From assembly GCA_037074615.1 (NCBI GenBank), contig CM073550.1, forward strand, positions 15,270,001-15,334,000: a DNA stretch of 64,000 nucleotides. Direction: 5' to 3'. The DNA comes from Leucaena leucocephala (lineage: Eukaryota; Streptophyta; Magnoliopsida; Fabales; Fabaceae). Below are positions 13,405 to 26,300 of this stretch, piece by piece. The notes under the pieces are model-generated. The model searched no databases, was not told where the DNA came from, and worked only from the letters and a program-made list of their open reading frames with translations. A program made the position numbers and the translations under genes. Numbering within the stretch: position 1 is the first letter of the stretch; each line of letters opens with the position of its first letter.

Positions 13405-15226
13405 ATGGCGAATTTTGTTCTTCAAGTTCCAAGCAGGTTGAGGAACTTCTCTGTATTTTCTTCGTCCAACGGTGCCGGTTGTGATTTCTTCTTTTACCTG
13501 TATCAATGAAAAATCGTTTCTTCTTCTTGTTCCCTTTAATCTGTTAGTATTAAATTATAATATTCTTTAGTTAGTGAATAACTAATATTTGAGGACCAGT
13601 GATTCTGGAGCTTCCTCTAGAGAAGATAAGGAGGCCATTAGTGAGGACGAGGGCAAATAATCCTAACAAAGTGAAAGAACTTACGGATAGTATTAGTGAA
13701 ATAGGACTTCAAGTTCCTGTAAGCACTTGTTTCCCTTGTCAAATTTTCTTCTGCTTGTTCTTACTTTTGGGGCTTTGTGTGATTGGATTTTCCCTTTGTT
13801 TCGTTTTCTGGGAAAATTCTTTGAGGAAAATTGATCATAGAGGGAATTCTGATGGTTTGTTGAGCAAGGAGTGTCACGTCAGGTTGGTCTCTAGCAAATA
13901 AAGGCTATTATTTGTTCAAATTCTCACCCATTGGTTGGTTTCTTGGAAAATGATTTTTGTGGGAATACTGAGTGAATTATGATGGGTTTCTTGTTGAAGC
14001 AAGCGTTTTTTTTGGCTGCAAGTTAATATCCAGCATTATAGAGTTCATGCCTATGATTTATTCCAAGTTTAATGTGCTTTTGCAACGTCAGTTTGTCATA
14101 AGATCATCAACTTTAAGATTCCCCTTGAGTTGCTTTATAAGAAAATGATTACGGAGGGGAATACTAAGATGAATTGTGTTGAATTTGTTGGGAAAGAGAA
14201 TTTTTACCTGTAAGTGATATAAGATATGTAATTATAGTACATGTTTTGTTTAGCTGCAAGCTTTATGTTTGTGTAACACTTGTGGTTCCTCGTTTTGGCT
14301 GAATAAAATTTGGATTCATCAAAATATCATGTACAGAGCTACTAAGTTATCTGACTTTTTATGGATACAGATTGATGTTCTTGAGGCTGGTGGAAACTAT
14401 TATGGTATGTGCAAAATCTTGTAATTTATGTTTAAGTACGATACTTTCACCTTAACTCTACTCCTTAACTCTACTCATTTTTGTATGTTTAGTATTAGTT
14501 ATTTAGTCGTTAATATATAATTTAATTAAGAGTCAATATTAATATTAAATATAAGACATATTGTTTATATCTATTAATTTTTTTAAATTACCCATATTAA
14601 TACTATTTTAACAATAATTTAATAAGAGAGTAAAAGAGAAAATTAAAAAAATAATTATAGTATTTTAAGAAAAATATACTATATTAATTAATTTAATTAA
14701 TTTTTTAATATAATTAAATATATCATATGTTAAGAATAGAATAATACAATTTAGTCATTTTTATAGTGATATTCAAACTCATAAGAACACAATAGTAAGT
14801 ATTCATTTGGAACTCCATCAATTTACTCACATATCTAAATGTTATGTATAGATTCACCATACAGACACAAGTGATGGCTAAAACTATTACATACAAGAAC
14901 TCAAAAGTGAATATCATGGTTAGTATAGATATATAAGAAAGGGAATCATGTCAGGAAACAGAAACTAGAGAGACTCTTGAAAGATCTTGCATGGCGATTG
15001 CAGTCAAAGATTGGTATGTACTTCTATGGTTGCCCCCGCTTTGAGGCTCAACAGCCCTCGGACTTAGAACCATCCGGCGCAAAGTTCGCCGCGGTACAAA
15101 GGAGACTATAAGGTTAATCATTTTGTTTTAGTGAACTCCCAACAAAATCTTGGTGAGGTTTATAAATTTTTCATCTCTGCTGATAAAGGATTTGGTTTAT
15201 CATCATGCAGGCATCATTTGCAGTAG
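13405..15226 (+). pseudogene. SRX: Sulfiredoxin (SRX) with damaged catalytic exon
   Basis: Exons 1-3 are intact and in phase: 13405-13477 (MANFVLQVPSRLRNFSV, a plastid-type leader), 13600-13718 (LELPLEKIRRPL, KVKELTDSI, GLQVP) and 14371-14404 (IDVLEAGGNYYG). The last exon, 15211-15226 (HHLQ-stop), is also readable. The catalytic exon between them (about 15020-15112) is damaged. The expected FSGCHR motif reads FYGCPR; one base is missing between the GCHRFEAHQ-like part and the LGLxTIR part; no AG acceptor precedes the motif in phase. An acceptor at 15054 would restore the frame but skip the catalytic Cys. Sulfiredoxin reduces over-oxidised peroxiredoxin in plastids and mitochondria, and the Cys is essential. 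It is most likely a pseudogene; a sequence error could explain the shift but not all three lesions. Confidence 0.8.
14522..14722. repeat. AT-rich dispersed repeat A, copy 2 (in SRX intron 3)
   Basis: It matches the copies at 5950-6150 and 46015-46225, including the 'AAATATAAGACATAT' start and the terminal 'ATTAATTAATTTAATTAATTT' tract. It sits in the unusually long intron just before the damaged SRX exon. Confidence 0.45.
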
Positions 15227-16420
15227 CATCATTTGGTCATGAAAATGTCAATCACCTTCTTGTCAAGTGGCATGTCAGCTATTTTATAAATGAAAGTTTG
15301 CATGTTCGAATTTAAGCATATCACATTTATATCTTAGCAAAATCCTTCTATTAAGAAGTTTAGTTCTGAATCTGTTTGAAAAATTTCTTAGCCGTTTCTT
15401 GTGGTTCCTTTATTTGACAGTTTTCTGTGTGTTGTTGATCATGGAAAGTATAATCTGTATAATGAGTTAATGAATTTTGATTATAATATATAAAAATATA
15501 TTTATATACAAGTTAGTGCAATCTTTAACAGAGTGATTAGTGAAAGATTTATTTATATCTTTTGTATAAATTTTTAGTCATAACTTAATGTTTTTATATG
15601 GTGAAAGTGTAATCATTTCTTTACATTTCTTATATAGGGTATGAGGCCACAACTAAGAAAAATAAATAACTTTTGATGAGAAAGAAAATGTTTAACTTCT
15701 TGATGCAAATTTAATAAGTAAATAAAAAAATGGAAATAAATTCTAATTTAATATGGTGGTTATGAAATGTTAATTAACTTATTTTAAAGAAGAAAGTTAT
15801 TGTTTCCAAACTCTCTAATTTTCCTTCCTAATATGAGCTTTTATTTTTTTTTTGTTTATTTGTAACTTATTTTTTTAATAATAAAGAAGAATAAATTTCA
15901 AATATATAGTGTAATCTACATTGTGTTTCATTTTCTTTATTATTTTCACACCATGTTATTTGCCACAATGTAAAGAAAAGGTTTCAATTTTTAAGTTCCC
16001 ACATTGCATAAATAATTTATTTTTATAAAATAAATCAACATATATGATTATTTATCTATTATCATTTATGTTGATATATGGTAATAGAGCATTTATAAGA
16101 AGCAACATTATTAAAAATTATAAATAATGCAATTTATTTTATATTTTAGATTCAAAGTCTATTTTTTATTAAATACGACAAATATATAATCTACATCGAA
16201 AAATTAAGGAATAAGTTTATTAAATTTTAATTAAAGTAAAAAAATACAAGTTTATCCAAGTTTAATTATTTAATTTTGATTTTTTTTTTCGTAAAAAAAA
16301 AATCAGCATAAAAACACAGAAGACGTCGAACTGAAACGCAAGGAAACGGAGCCAAACCCTGGTTGCGGGGTTTAAGCCTGAAGCAGCTTCGTCTACGATC
16401 AGTTTTTGTTCGCCACAACA
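15227..16420. other. AT-rich spacer; NRPB3 promoter at right end
   Basis: No coding sequence is supported. Composition is AT-rich with long A/T runs up to about 16310. The last 100 bases become GC-richer, consistent with the leader of NRPB3. Confidence 0.55.
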
Positions 16421-18812
16421 ATGGAGGGAGGATCCTACGCTCGCATGCCCAGAGTCAAAATTCGAGAGATCAAGGATGACTATCTCAAGTTTGAGCTCCG
16501 AGACACTGACGTTAGCATCGCCAACGCCCTCCGCCGCGTCATGATTGCCGAGGTCCCCACCATCGCCATTGACCTCGTTGAAATCGAGGTTAACTCCTCC
16601 GTCCTCAACGACGAGTTCATCGCCCACCGCCTCGGCCTCATCCCCCTCACCAGTGACCGTGCCATGGCCATGCGCTTCTCTCGTGACTGCGATGCCTGCG
16701 ACGGTGACGGCCAGTGTGAGTTCTGCTCCGTCGAGTTCCACCTCAGGGTCAAGTGCATGACGGACGAAACCCTAGATGTTAGCAGCAAGGACCTCTATAG
16801 CTCCGACCACACTGTGGTTCCTGTAGATTTCTCTGACCCTACTGGTATGGAGGGTTCTGAGAACAGGTAATTCTCCAATTTGGTTTCTTTTCAATGGGAG
16901 GAGAAGCCAAAAAAAATATCTTAACTTGCAAATCCGAAAATGAGGAATGTAAATAAGTTGTTTTGATATATTTTCCTCTTTGCCTAAGCTAACTCATTTT
17001 CAGAACTTACCTTCATAATTGACCTGGCGAGCGTTTGTTTGTATGTTTAATGGACTTTTTCCGCTTAATGCTGTGAGTCTCTGACATAGTTTGTTGTTAA
17101 AGGAGATTATAATTGTTACTTGTTGATGACGTGTTCGAGTTGTATTCAGGGGGGTTATAATTGTGAAGTTGCGTCGAGGGCAGGAACTGAGGCTGAGAGC
17201 AATAGCTAGGAAGGGAATCGGCAAAGATCATGCGAAATGGTCACCAGCAGCGACTGTAACTTTCATGTATGAGCCAGAAATTCATATAAATGAAGATCTT
17301 ATGGAGACATTGACGCTTGAAGAGAAAAAAGAATGGGTTGATAGTTGTCCCACCCGCGTGTTTGAGATTGATCCTGTAACGCAACAGGTTGGTTTCTATT
17401 TGCTTATACTAGTTATACACTTTTCAGTGACTTTGCCACTGGGGATAGTTCTTTCCATTTGGCCTTCCACTGAGACTCTAGAATTTTTTGGGTGTGAACA
17501 TTTAACCTTTCCTGGATTCTGGGTTTGGTGCGGAAATGATGGTTTGATGCACTGCAGTTCCGTATTTCATTATTTCTTTTTGGATCTAACCCTGGATAGA
17601 CATGTTGCAACGCACTGTTTATGACTATAAATTTATGATCATACTTTGTGACTTTTTAACCTTGCACTCTTCCTGTTTGGCTTTCTGGGTTAAGTAGACA
17701 TGAAAGTAGAATTGAAAGTACCTCTTGACGTCCTTTTTCTGGCTTTTATTTAGCTAGTATGATGGGCATTAGGGAGTCAATTTTTTTTAATGATGTATAG
17801 TCCTTGTCGTGTGTAAAAGTTGCTGGCAGTTGGTTTTCAAGTTTGGGTTTCAGTTGTTTTATAGAAGTAATCCCTTATTTAAGCTCACAGAAACATAGAG
17901 ATGGCACATGCCACGATAAAGATACACCTAGTTTCCAGAGTTTGGAGAAGCTTTGAAGATATTTGTTTCAGTTGGCTTACTTAGTGGAGCAACCTGCAGT
18001 CAATTAGGTTGGATCCAAATTGCTGAGGTGGTTACGGTTGCCAGAAATGTGACTAAATGTGGAAAATATGGCTATTGCAGATTGCAATCATAGGCATGAT
18101 GCAGTAGTGATAAAGTTTACTGCTTCAAGATAGAGCTAACGATTTAACGAGTTTTAGGCTCCACGGAAGTGTTAGTGTTATAATTTGAGGAAGTTGTATA
18201 GGGATTCATGATACAGTCGGATATTTTTTAAAACTTATGTTATCCTGAGGTGCATTTTCTAGAGAAGATACTATTACTCAGTTCATACTTGCTGAATCAA
18301 ATCTGAGTTCGGAAATTGATGTATCTGATTTCAAAGTACGAGAGCTTCTGAAATTGATATATCCAGAGAAGACGACCCAAGTCAAGCATAGAGAGGCTTG
18401 TAAGCATAACAAGCATTCTTTTCAATAGGGAACTATTTATGAATTGTGTTTATATATTTGAGTTGGTCTACGCCATCTACCTTTTATAGGTAAGATCTGT
18501 TATTGTCCCCAGGCAATTTATCATAGCTAACTTGTTATCGTATACCAGGTTATGGTGGTTGATGCTGAGGCATACACTTACGATGATGAGGTGATAAAGA
18601 AAGCTGAAGCTATGGGCAAACCTGGGCTTGTGGAAATCAATGCTAGACAAGATTCCTTCATATTCACAGTGGAATCTACGGGTGCAGTAAAAGCTTCTCA
18701 ATTGTTATTGAATGCCATTGAAGTTCTTAGGCAGAAGCTAGATGCTGTCAGGCTCTCAGACGACAATGTAGAATTAGGTGATCAGTTTGGTGAATTAGGT
18801 GCACATCTGTAA
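16421..18812 (+). CDS. NRPB3: DNA-directed RNA polymerase II subunit RPB3
   Basis: Three exons, 16421-16866, 17150-17387 and 18549-18812, join in phase to 315 residues, close to the about 319 of Arabidopsis NRPB3. The start is fixed by the N-terminus ([24 protein letters not shown]). The alpha-like dimerisation region includes [22 protein letters not shown] and the [11 protein letters not shown] motif. A zinc-binding set follows at C90, C93, C99 and C102. Exon 2 carries AKWSPAATV and the exon 3 helix [13 protein letters not shown] completes the dimerisation domain. RPB3 pairs with RPB11 to seed assembly of Pol II in the nucleus; plant NRPB3 is also shared with Pol IV and Pol V. No lesion is visible. 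The GC-rich first exon contrasts strongly with the AT-rich flank. Confidence 0.96.
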
Positions 18813-19129
18813 GGAGATTGGTCTGATTAAATAATGTCTTGTGGATTGTGCCCCCTAAGAATTTCTGTTTGTTGATATTTTTCAACCTAGAACTTGTTTA
18901 TTGGATCATGTATTGAAATGAAATGCTCCAGCATGTGCTGCCTCACCTGAAATGCTGATTATCTTTCGATGTCTGAATCACTGGTTCTGTTGGAAAGATT
19001 GAATGTCGTTGGCTTATGTCGCACTATAAAAGTTATTTGATAATTGTAACGTGGAAATGGAACATCTTATGAGAAACGAGCGATTTCACTTCACTCCTCT
19101 TCTTTTAAAATAAGAGTTAATTTATTTTT

Positions 19130-19325
19130 TTAAGATTTTTTAGGGATTTAAAAAAATTAAATTAATTAATTAATTATAGTTAAATTTAATTTTTTAAAAT
19201 AAATTTATATTATATATTTTTTAATTTGTTTAAATTAGTAATCTAATTTTTATATTAATTATAATTAATTTGTTTTTTTAATTTATTTAAAAATTTTAAT
19301 TAATTCTTATATTAAAAAAATATAT
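19130..19325. repeat. AT-rich dispersed repeat B, copy 1
   Basis: This stretch resembles 32960-33145, 35340-35475 and 45660-45835: tracts of TAATTATAATTAATT, TATATTATATATTTTTTAATTT and TTATATTAAAAAAATATA in similar order or inverse order. Similarity is judged by eye in low-complexity DNA, so the family call is tentative. Confidence 0.35.
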
Positions 19326-19703
19326 AGTTAGTATTTTAAAATTTAGTCTCAATTGGCTGAGGGTGTCGTGTCACATTAATTGAATATTTGCTAAGTTGGA
19401 TATTGTAATAAATATAGGAAAATATAGATAAGCGTTTTTTAATTATACAATATTTTTTATATATCGATTTATTTTTATTTTGATAAAAATATTTTTAGAT
19501 TTGATTAATAGTAACAAAAAATATTAAATAAATCTATTTTTTATTAAATTCAACTGAAAAGTATTTATTGAATCTAACTAATGATATTCTAATAAAAAAG
19601 TATGTTAAAAAGAAAATACGACAATTTATTCCATAAAAAAGGTTGTAGGTACTTAAAAAATAAATGAGAAATATGTATACTTCTGTTCAAAAAGAACAAT
19701 TTA

Positions 19704-19730
19704 ATATATATATATATATATATATAATAT
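19704..19730. repeat. TA dinucleotide microsatellite
   Basis: An uninterrupted run of TA dinucleotides, about 12 units, in AT-rich spacer. Confidence 0.9.
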
Positions 19731-20334
19731 AGAAGTATATTTTAAATTTAGGCCTTTCAACTAAAATACCTAGTAGAAATTCACATGCAAAGTAGCCCGG
19801 GTTGGGAGTTTCATATTATCGTTTATGGTGATACAAATTTCAATCATACACTATATTTTCAACGTACAGCATTTTATTTATTCCAAATTGTACATCCAAA
19901 ATCAATTTATATGTCCATACATACTTCTTCAGTGGATAATATTGCAGAAGAAAGAACTAAGATAATAATCACCAATAATTAACAACCGAACAATCTAGTT
20001 CTTTTTTTTTTCTCTAGCGACAATTTTACATACATTTCAAACCATTTATCTGATTAGATAGCTACAAATCACTGTACTACATAATTATGTTCTTTTAAGT
20101 AAATATGTTTGTCATACTAACATTTATAAGCTAACTTATGTAGAGATCTTAGTACCCTAAGCTTTGGTAGGACCACTATCACAAAGCAACTTGTATTGAA
20201 CTACTCAACCTACAACAGGAATCTCAGGAGAACTGAAATATACATTTTGCCAAAATTTGAAGGGAACCTGCAGTATGCTAAGCTATGGTGATGAATACCT
20301 GATCACTAGCAGCAGGTCTAATAATTTACTAGCC

Positions 20335-23300
20335 CTACTTGTATACCAGAGGACCAGATCTAGATACAGCAAACCTTGGTAGGGGACTCGGTCCTGTACT
20401 CCCGGAAGTTGAGCCTTCCACGAATTTCGCTCGATTTCGGCTTGAACTGTAATCCAGAGGCCCTGAACGACGAACATTACGGTGCTTGTTATTCATGTTC
20501 TTCAAGCTGCCGCCATCAGCTTCATAAAGGTGGTGTTCATGGCCATGTGATGAAGAAGATCCTCTGAAATAACCCGGATCATTGCCACCATACTGTGGTG
20601 TGGAGTCCCCATGAGGCTGCCGTATTACAGGAGATGCATGTGCGAGCAATATTGCTGGCGAATGTCGCGGTGAAGGGCTCAATATTGCTAACGGAGTGGA
20701 AGGAGTATCTGCATAGTATTGGCTGTATAAAGATCGGAGAATGGCATAGGGGACATGGGATTCAAGTGAACTTCGTGGAAGGTATGGTGAGATTTCACAA
20801 AGTTGGTCAAGGAATATAAGCTGTGCGACAAGATGAGATCTGATAAAAAACAAAAACAGAAAATTCAGCAAAAACCATGAAACAGTGAAGGCTCAGAGAA
20901 ACAGAGCACTTGTACCAAAGAAAGTCAGCTGCAGTCTATTGCAGCCACGCGTGCCTATGCTTACCTATTTGTTTCACTCCAAGAATCTAGAATAATCTCT
21001 GCAGACAGTTTCACAAATAACTGCATTGTGGACTTAATGCTTGCTTCAGCCGAAATGTGACTCGGATACTCAGGATCCATTGCCTCATTAGCATGCCCGT
21101 TGGATAAAGACTGTCTCTGCTGAAATTCACGTTCCAATCTAACAAATTCACTACCAGCAAACACTGCAGAAATGCACCTGCCCAGTATTCACTAAATTGG
21201 TCAGAAGATTAAGACAGGACAAATGATACAATGAGACGAGATAAATGACAATAAAAACCACTAAAAAATTTACTACGCACTGATTATGAGTTCAGTTTCT
21301 AAAAGTTCAATCAACAAAATGAAACTCCTAAGATTAAGCTAAAAAAATTACTGGCTAGATGTTTATACAATGGCATTTGAACAGATTATATGCATGCAAA
21401 TACAAACTACAAATCATCATAGAAGCTTTAAACTCCACTCTTTTTACATTATAGCTATGAAAAATTATAATTCATTAGACCTGTGACATAATGCTAACCT
21501 TGCCAAGCAATGGATGTTGTTAGTAAAACCCTCTGTGTCCACATTGAATGCAGTAGTGGTCCAAATATTAGATGTCATGAATGTGGCAAATAAGTACGGT
21601 AACAAGCTCCAGGAACCATCATTTGCACCACCGACTTCTTCTAAAATTGATCTTACCCACTGTGAATCATGATCACTTACCCCACCTTGAGTATTTGCCA
21701 CTCTTCTCATTCTCCTGATCTCTTCCTTTTCAGGTATTTCATCAGGTAGATGCTTAACCATCCCAGATAGTAGTGAATGTATCAGAGGAGCAGCTTCTTC
21801 AAGTATGGCACCAGCAGCCTCAGCTAGCAACTGATCAAATGCCAGAGCTAGGCCAGCCTGAATACAAAAACTAACTAGAGTTTCCAGATCAACTATTTGT
21901 TTTATAGAAGCTTCTCTTTCAAATCTATCCCCAGAAAGGAGGCTGGCTGCAACTGTTTCTAATGCATCACGATTTGATCTTAATGATGTGTCAATGCAAT
22001 TTAAAAGTGCAGCAGTGTGTTCTTTAAGCATTCTGTCCAACCTGTCAACTCCAAAGCCACCAAATATACGTACAAAAGACTGCAATTCCCTGAGATCAGT
22101 AACTGAGTCTGCAAAATATCCGCCAACAGGCCTTGTACTCTTAAAGCATTTATGCCTTGGTATAAACAATATCCCAGCACCTGATACGTCTTTTATTATG
22201 TTGTCTATATACCAATTGCATACAGACTCTGTCGCTGATCCAGTATGTTGCTCTGCTGGCTTGTCAAACAAGTGCAGTGAAGAAACAGGTCCAGAAAAGG
22301 CTTCTGAAAGCAAAACTTCTCGAATACCCTGGGTAAGATCCATGCCGATGTGCTGCTCTGCAAGATGCATGATGCTTACATGTCTTCGAATAAGGGACTC
22401 CAGAACAGAAGGCCTTTGAAGGTCATTATCAGTTTTCAATACTCCGAGCAATCTTCTCCTGAAGTTCCCAAGGATGCATTCTCTCATGTACTGCATGAAT
22501 GGCTGTACTTTAAAATAATAATAAAAGGATCTATGGATTTACTAGATCTAAATGTGTATTTTTTAGGAATGGGAGTGGATAGGTGCTAAACTTGTATTAA
22601 TGATCCATTACATGAACATTTAGTCAACTTTCGACCATAATATCAAGCTAAATACCATATAATTTATGTTTACATTATAACAGCGCTGTTCAAAAACCCT
22701 CAATTATAAATTTAATTCAGTTAAAATGGCCCTTGACCTGGTACTGGACCCTCATTTTTTGTTTTTTTGAGTGGAATACTAGACCCTCATTTACCATGTA
22801 TACTTGCAGGTGTAAATAGAAACCAAGATAGTATGAGATGTAAGTCCCATATGCACACTAGTTATTACAGAGACAGGCCTGCTACCGTTCACCCTCTGCG
22901 TATCTAACACCAATAAGCTTATACTTGCCTCTCTCTCTCCCTCTCTGTATATATGTATTGAAGATAATCATAACATAGCAAACATGGCCCCAGAAAAATT
23001 AGCACTGATCAATAATTTCTTTCTACCAAGACAGCCTCTAGACTGTTTGCCCCAGCAATATTTAAAACTAAACCACAGAAAATAATGAAGAAAAAGATGC
23101 ATGCCTAACCTCTCTTAGAACAAAGACGTGGTTCAATATACAGATAGGCTCCATGTCATTTAAAACAGAGCATAAATTAGTCAGCCTCTGCATTGCAGCT
23201 TCTAACCTGTTTTGAAAGAAAAGAGAGAGAGAGAGAGAGAAGACACAAGTTAGCTCCAGAAAGTTTTGATTGTGTGGTTTGACATATGTGTATGCCACGA

Positions 23301-26300
23301 AATTACAAGAACATACATTTTGATAGAACTGTTGTTTTCAGGAAAGCTCTCATGGCCAGGTAAAGGAAAACCAGCTGCTCCTTTTGGAGATTTATATGAA
23401 GGAATAGAAACTCTAGATGCATAATTCAGATAAGAAGCTGCTTGCTCTGGAAGAAGCTGATACAGATATAACGGTAAGCTTTTGCAATTGGACTAACTTG
23501 TTAAAGTAATCATAACTTTTACCTGATTCTCCAGTGCACCAAATCCTCCCTCGGAGTCCAGAATGTTTATTAATCCTTCCAATCCTCCCATGATGGATTC
23601 AATCAAGGACTCAACATAAAGAACAGCATCCCTACCAATTTTTGTTACCTGCTTGAAGAAAATAAATGAAGTGATCACCCATGTTTCCCACACTTCCAAT
23701 CATCACGGATGCAGCTTATTCTCTTGATGAATCAGGGGATAGCAAAAGAATGATTTCAGGACCTAATGATTAATTTTGAAGTTATGAGAATCCATTTCAT
23801 TAAAAAGAATCTCTCAAGGCCTAAAAGTCGCATGAAATTTTAAGCATCTCTTTCAGCAGATACAAAAGTACAATGAACCCTTAACGTTTAGATGTAACAT
23901 CAGCATTTCATGGGGTATATTATAAAAGCATTTTCCATTTCCTTTAATAAATGGGAAGCTGCCATAGAATTTGAATATCTGGCACATTACATCTTCATGT
24001 CAGTAAAATTGAGCATTGAAATGAGGTTATATTTTGATATATAGTTATTTGTTTCAGACTCATGATTGAAACTTGAGAAGTTGATAGTGTAAACCCAACA
24101 GCAGGGGAGGCACTAGTTTTATGCTTCTACCTCTTCTGGAACAATGGGAGAAGCACACTCTGGGAAACTGCTAGCAATCCCAAGCCATGCGCAGCAATGC
24201 TGAGGTCGTCCTTCTGGACCAAACATGGTGTTCCGAAATACCTAATTTAAGAATATAGCTCATGCAATTAGCAAGTGAAGTTGAATTTTTAGAATAAAAG
24301 TAAAGTGTGAAATTTTTAGAATAAAAGGAAAGTGTGAGTCCATATCTAAACAACAGATTTAATGCTACAGTAGAAAACTAGCCCCTGTTGTTTTTTCTTC
24401 TTTTTTGTTTGTAGGAAGGGGAGGCACTCACAGCTGAGAGATGTTGGTGATAGAAATAAAGCTTCCTAAGACTACCATGCTTTGAGAGAAGAGATTCCAG
24501 TTCATCTACACATCTGCATCAAAAGAAAACTGCAGTATTATTACCATATCTTTAAGGTTCACTTTCCTTTAATATAATTTTTAACAGAGTGACAATGGTT
24601 AGTGCTGGTAATTATGGCATGGATTCCCTATTTACTACTTGAGCCTTTGGCTTTCCAAAATGCCCTTAGCTGTTAGTTTAAATTATTTCCATTTCTGGTA
24701 GATCTTCATTCCCAGATTTCATGAAATGGAGTCAATAGGACCATTATAAGCTTTTTCCTCCTAGGGCAATTATTGATTAATGCAGACTATTAAAACAATG
24801 CATAAGAGTAGAAATGTAAAGAAAAACATCATACCTGGACCAATTGTATGCAGCATTTCCCTCGGACAATAGACCTTCTTTCCCTGTGGAAACTGTTGCT
24901 TTCTCCAAATGTCTAATGTTTATAGAAGACCGTGAAGAAGTGACTATCATTAAAATAGATAGCCAATCCTTTCGAAATTCCTGATAGAAGTATTGGAAGA
25001 ATTATTTGAGCAAAACGTTCTTATAAACAAAATGTTTCATAGGCAAATGCTATAAAGACGATGCTCAAACATTCACAGACAAAAAATAAATGTTCAAATA
25101 TGAGAATCCCATTATGCAAAAGCTTCTTATCCCTTGATTCCCTTTGGTGTCTTGATCCTGATTTCTGCAAGGGAGTTTTTCTTTTACTGATACGAGCAGG
25201 AGTTGAACAGCATTGATATTTTCTTAACCTCAACAGTTCTGTATTTTTTATTCCCTCTTTCTTGGTTCTGTTTCCTACCCTCATTTCCTCCAATTCTCTT
25301 CTTTCTGTTCAAGATTCTTTTTCCATAAATAAATGAAAAGGCTATCATGAACATATTAGCACATTTTAATGTCCGCATGACTTAACAACTTTAGCCCTTT
25401 TGTTATCACAATTAGTTTCCTTATTACAAAGATGGTATATATTGATCAAACTGATAATTCCATACTAACAACTTTTTGCTATTTATTAGCTCACTAATAA
25501 CTATATTCACATCGGATTATATATAACTGTATATCCAGAAAAGGGAAATGGCATACATACCGATAGATCACAAGTAATAGCAGATATATTTTCACCCTGT
25601 GGTTTTGGTATATTTTCTAGGTGGAGGACAATTTGCTGTAAAAGTCCCTTTAAATTAGCGTCTATGTCAAGGGCTACCATTCCAGGAGTTCCAAGCAAAA
25701 ACCGGATTCTCCCAGCACAAGATGAAAGATATGACAATGAATAACCTCGAATTGCTGCAATCAAATGTTACAACTCGCAACTTTTAACATCCTCATGAAA
25801 AAAAAAATCTAATATCAGGGAAAAAAACAAGTATATTAACACATAAAGTACAATAAGCATAAAATATAACTTGACTCAAAATTAGAATAGCAGAGGACTG
25901 ATACAAATTTGTAATGCTTTCCTTTGATCCCCAATTTTGTTTATAAAGTCACTAAATGTCACCCTACTTCCAAAATAACCATACAACACTATTTTAACTT
26001 TAAATCATTCCAACAATTTTCACATAAAAAATATCGGAATAAAAAATTAAAGAGCATTTTGAACTCAAAAGTTATAATAAAAGCCTAAAACAGTTCTAAA
26101 AGTCAAATGTATGTATTTTTTCTTCATATACTCCTTGAAACAAGTACTTCCGCATTCTTGGGCAATAATGGTAGCAATTAAATATCATATTCATTCTCAT
26201 CAGAAGAAATTGGTGTATATATAAACTTAATCCAACCTGCAATATATTTGCGAACTAAACAACATAGACGGTCCATTCCATCTAACAGAAATCCAATGGT

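Larger units (their letters stand above)
18813..20334. other. Convergent spacer between NRPB3 and NAP1
   Basis: It holds the NRPB3 3' untranslated region to about 19080, an AT-rich dispersed repeat (19130-19325), a TA microsatellite near 19704-19730 and the NAP1 3' flank. No reading frame with homology is present. Confidence 0.6.

Noticed and set aside
16262..16741. 159-codon frame on the minus strand
   Set aside because: It lies opposite NRPB3 exon 1, whose GC-rich codons keep the complementary frame open by chance; no homology.
21988..22419. 143-codon plus-strand frame
   Set aside because: Shadow of the largest NAP1 exon (22490-21499).
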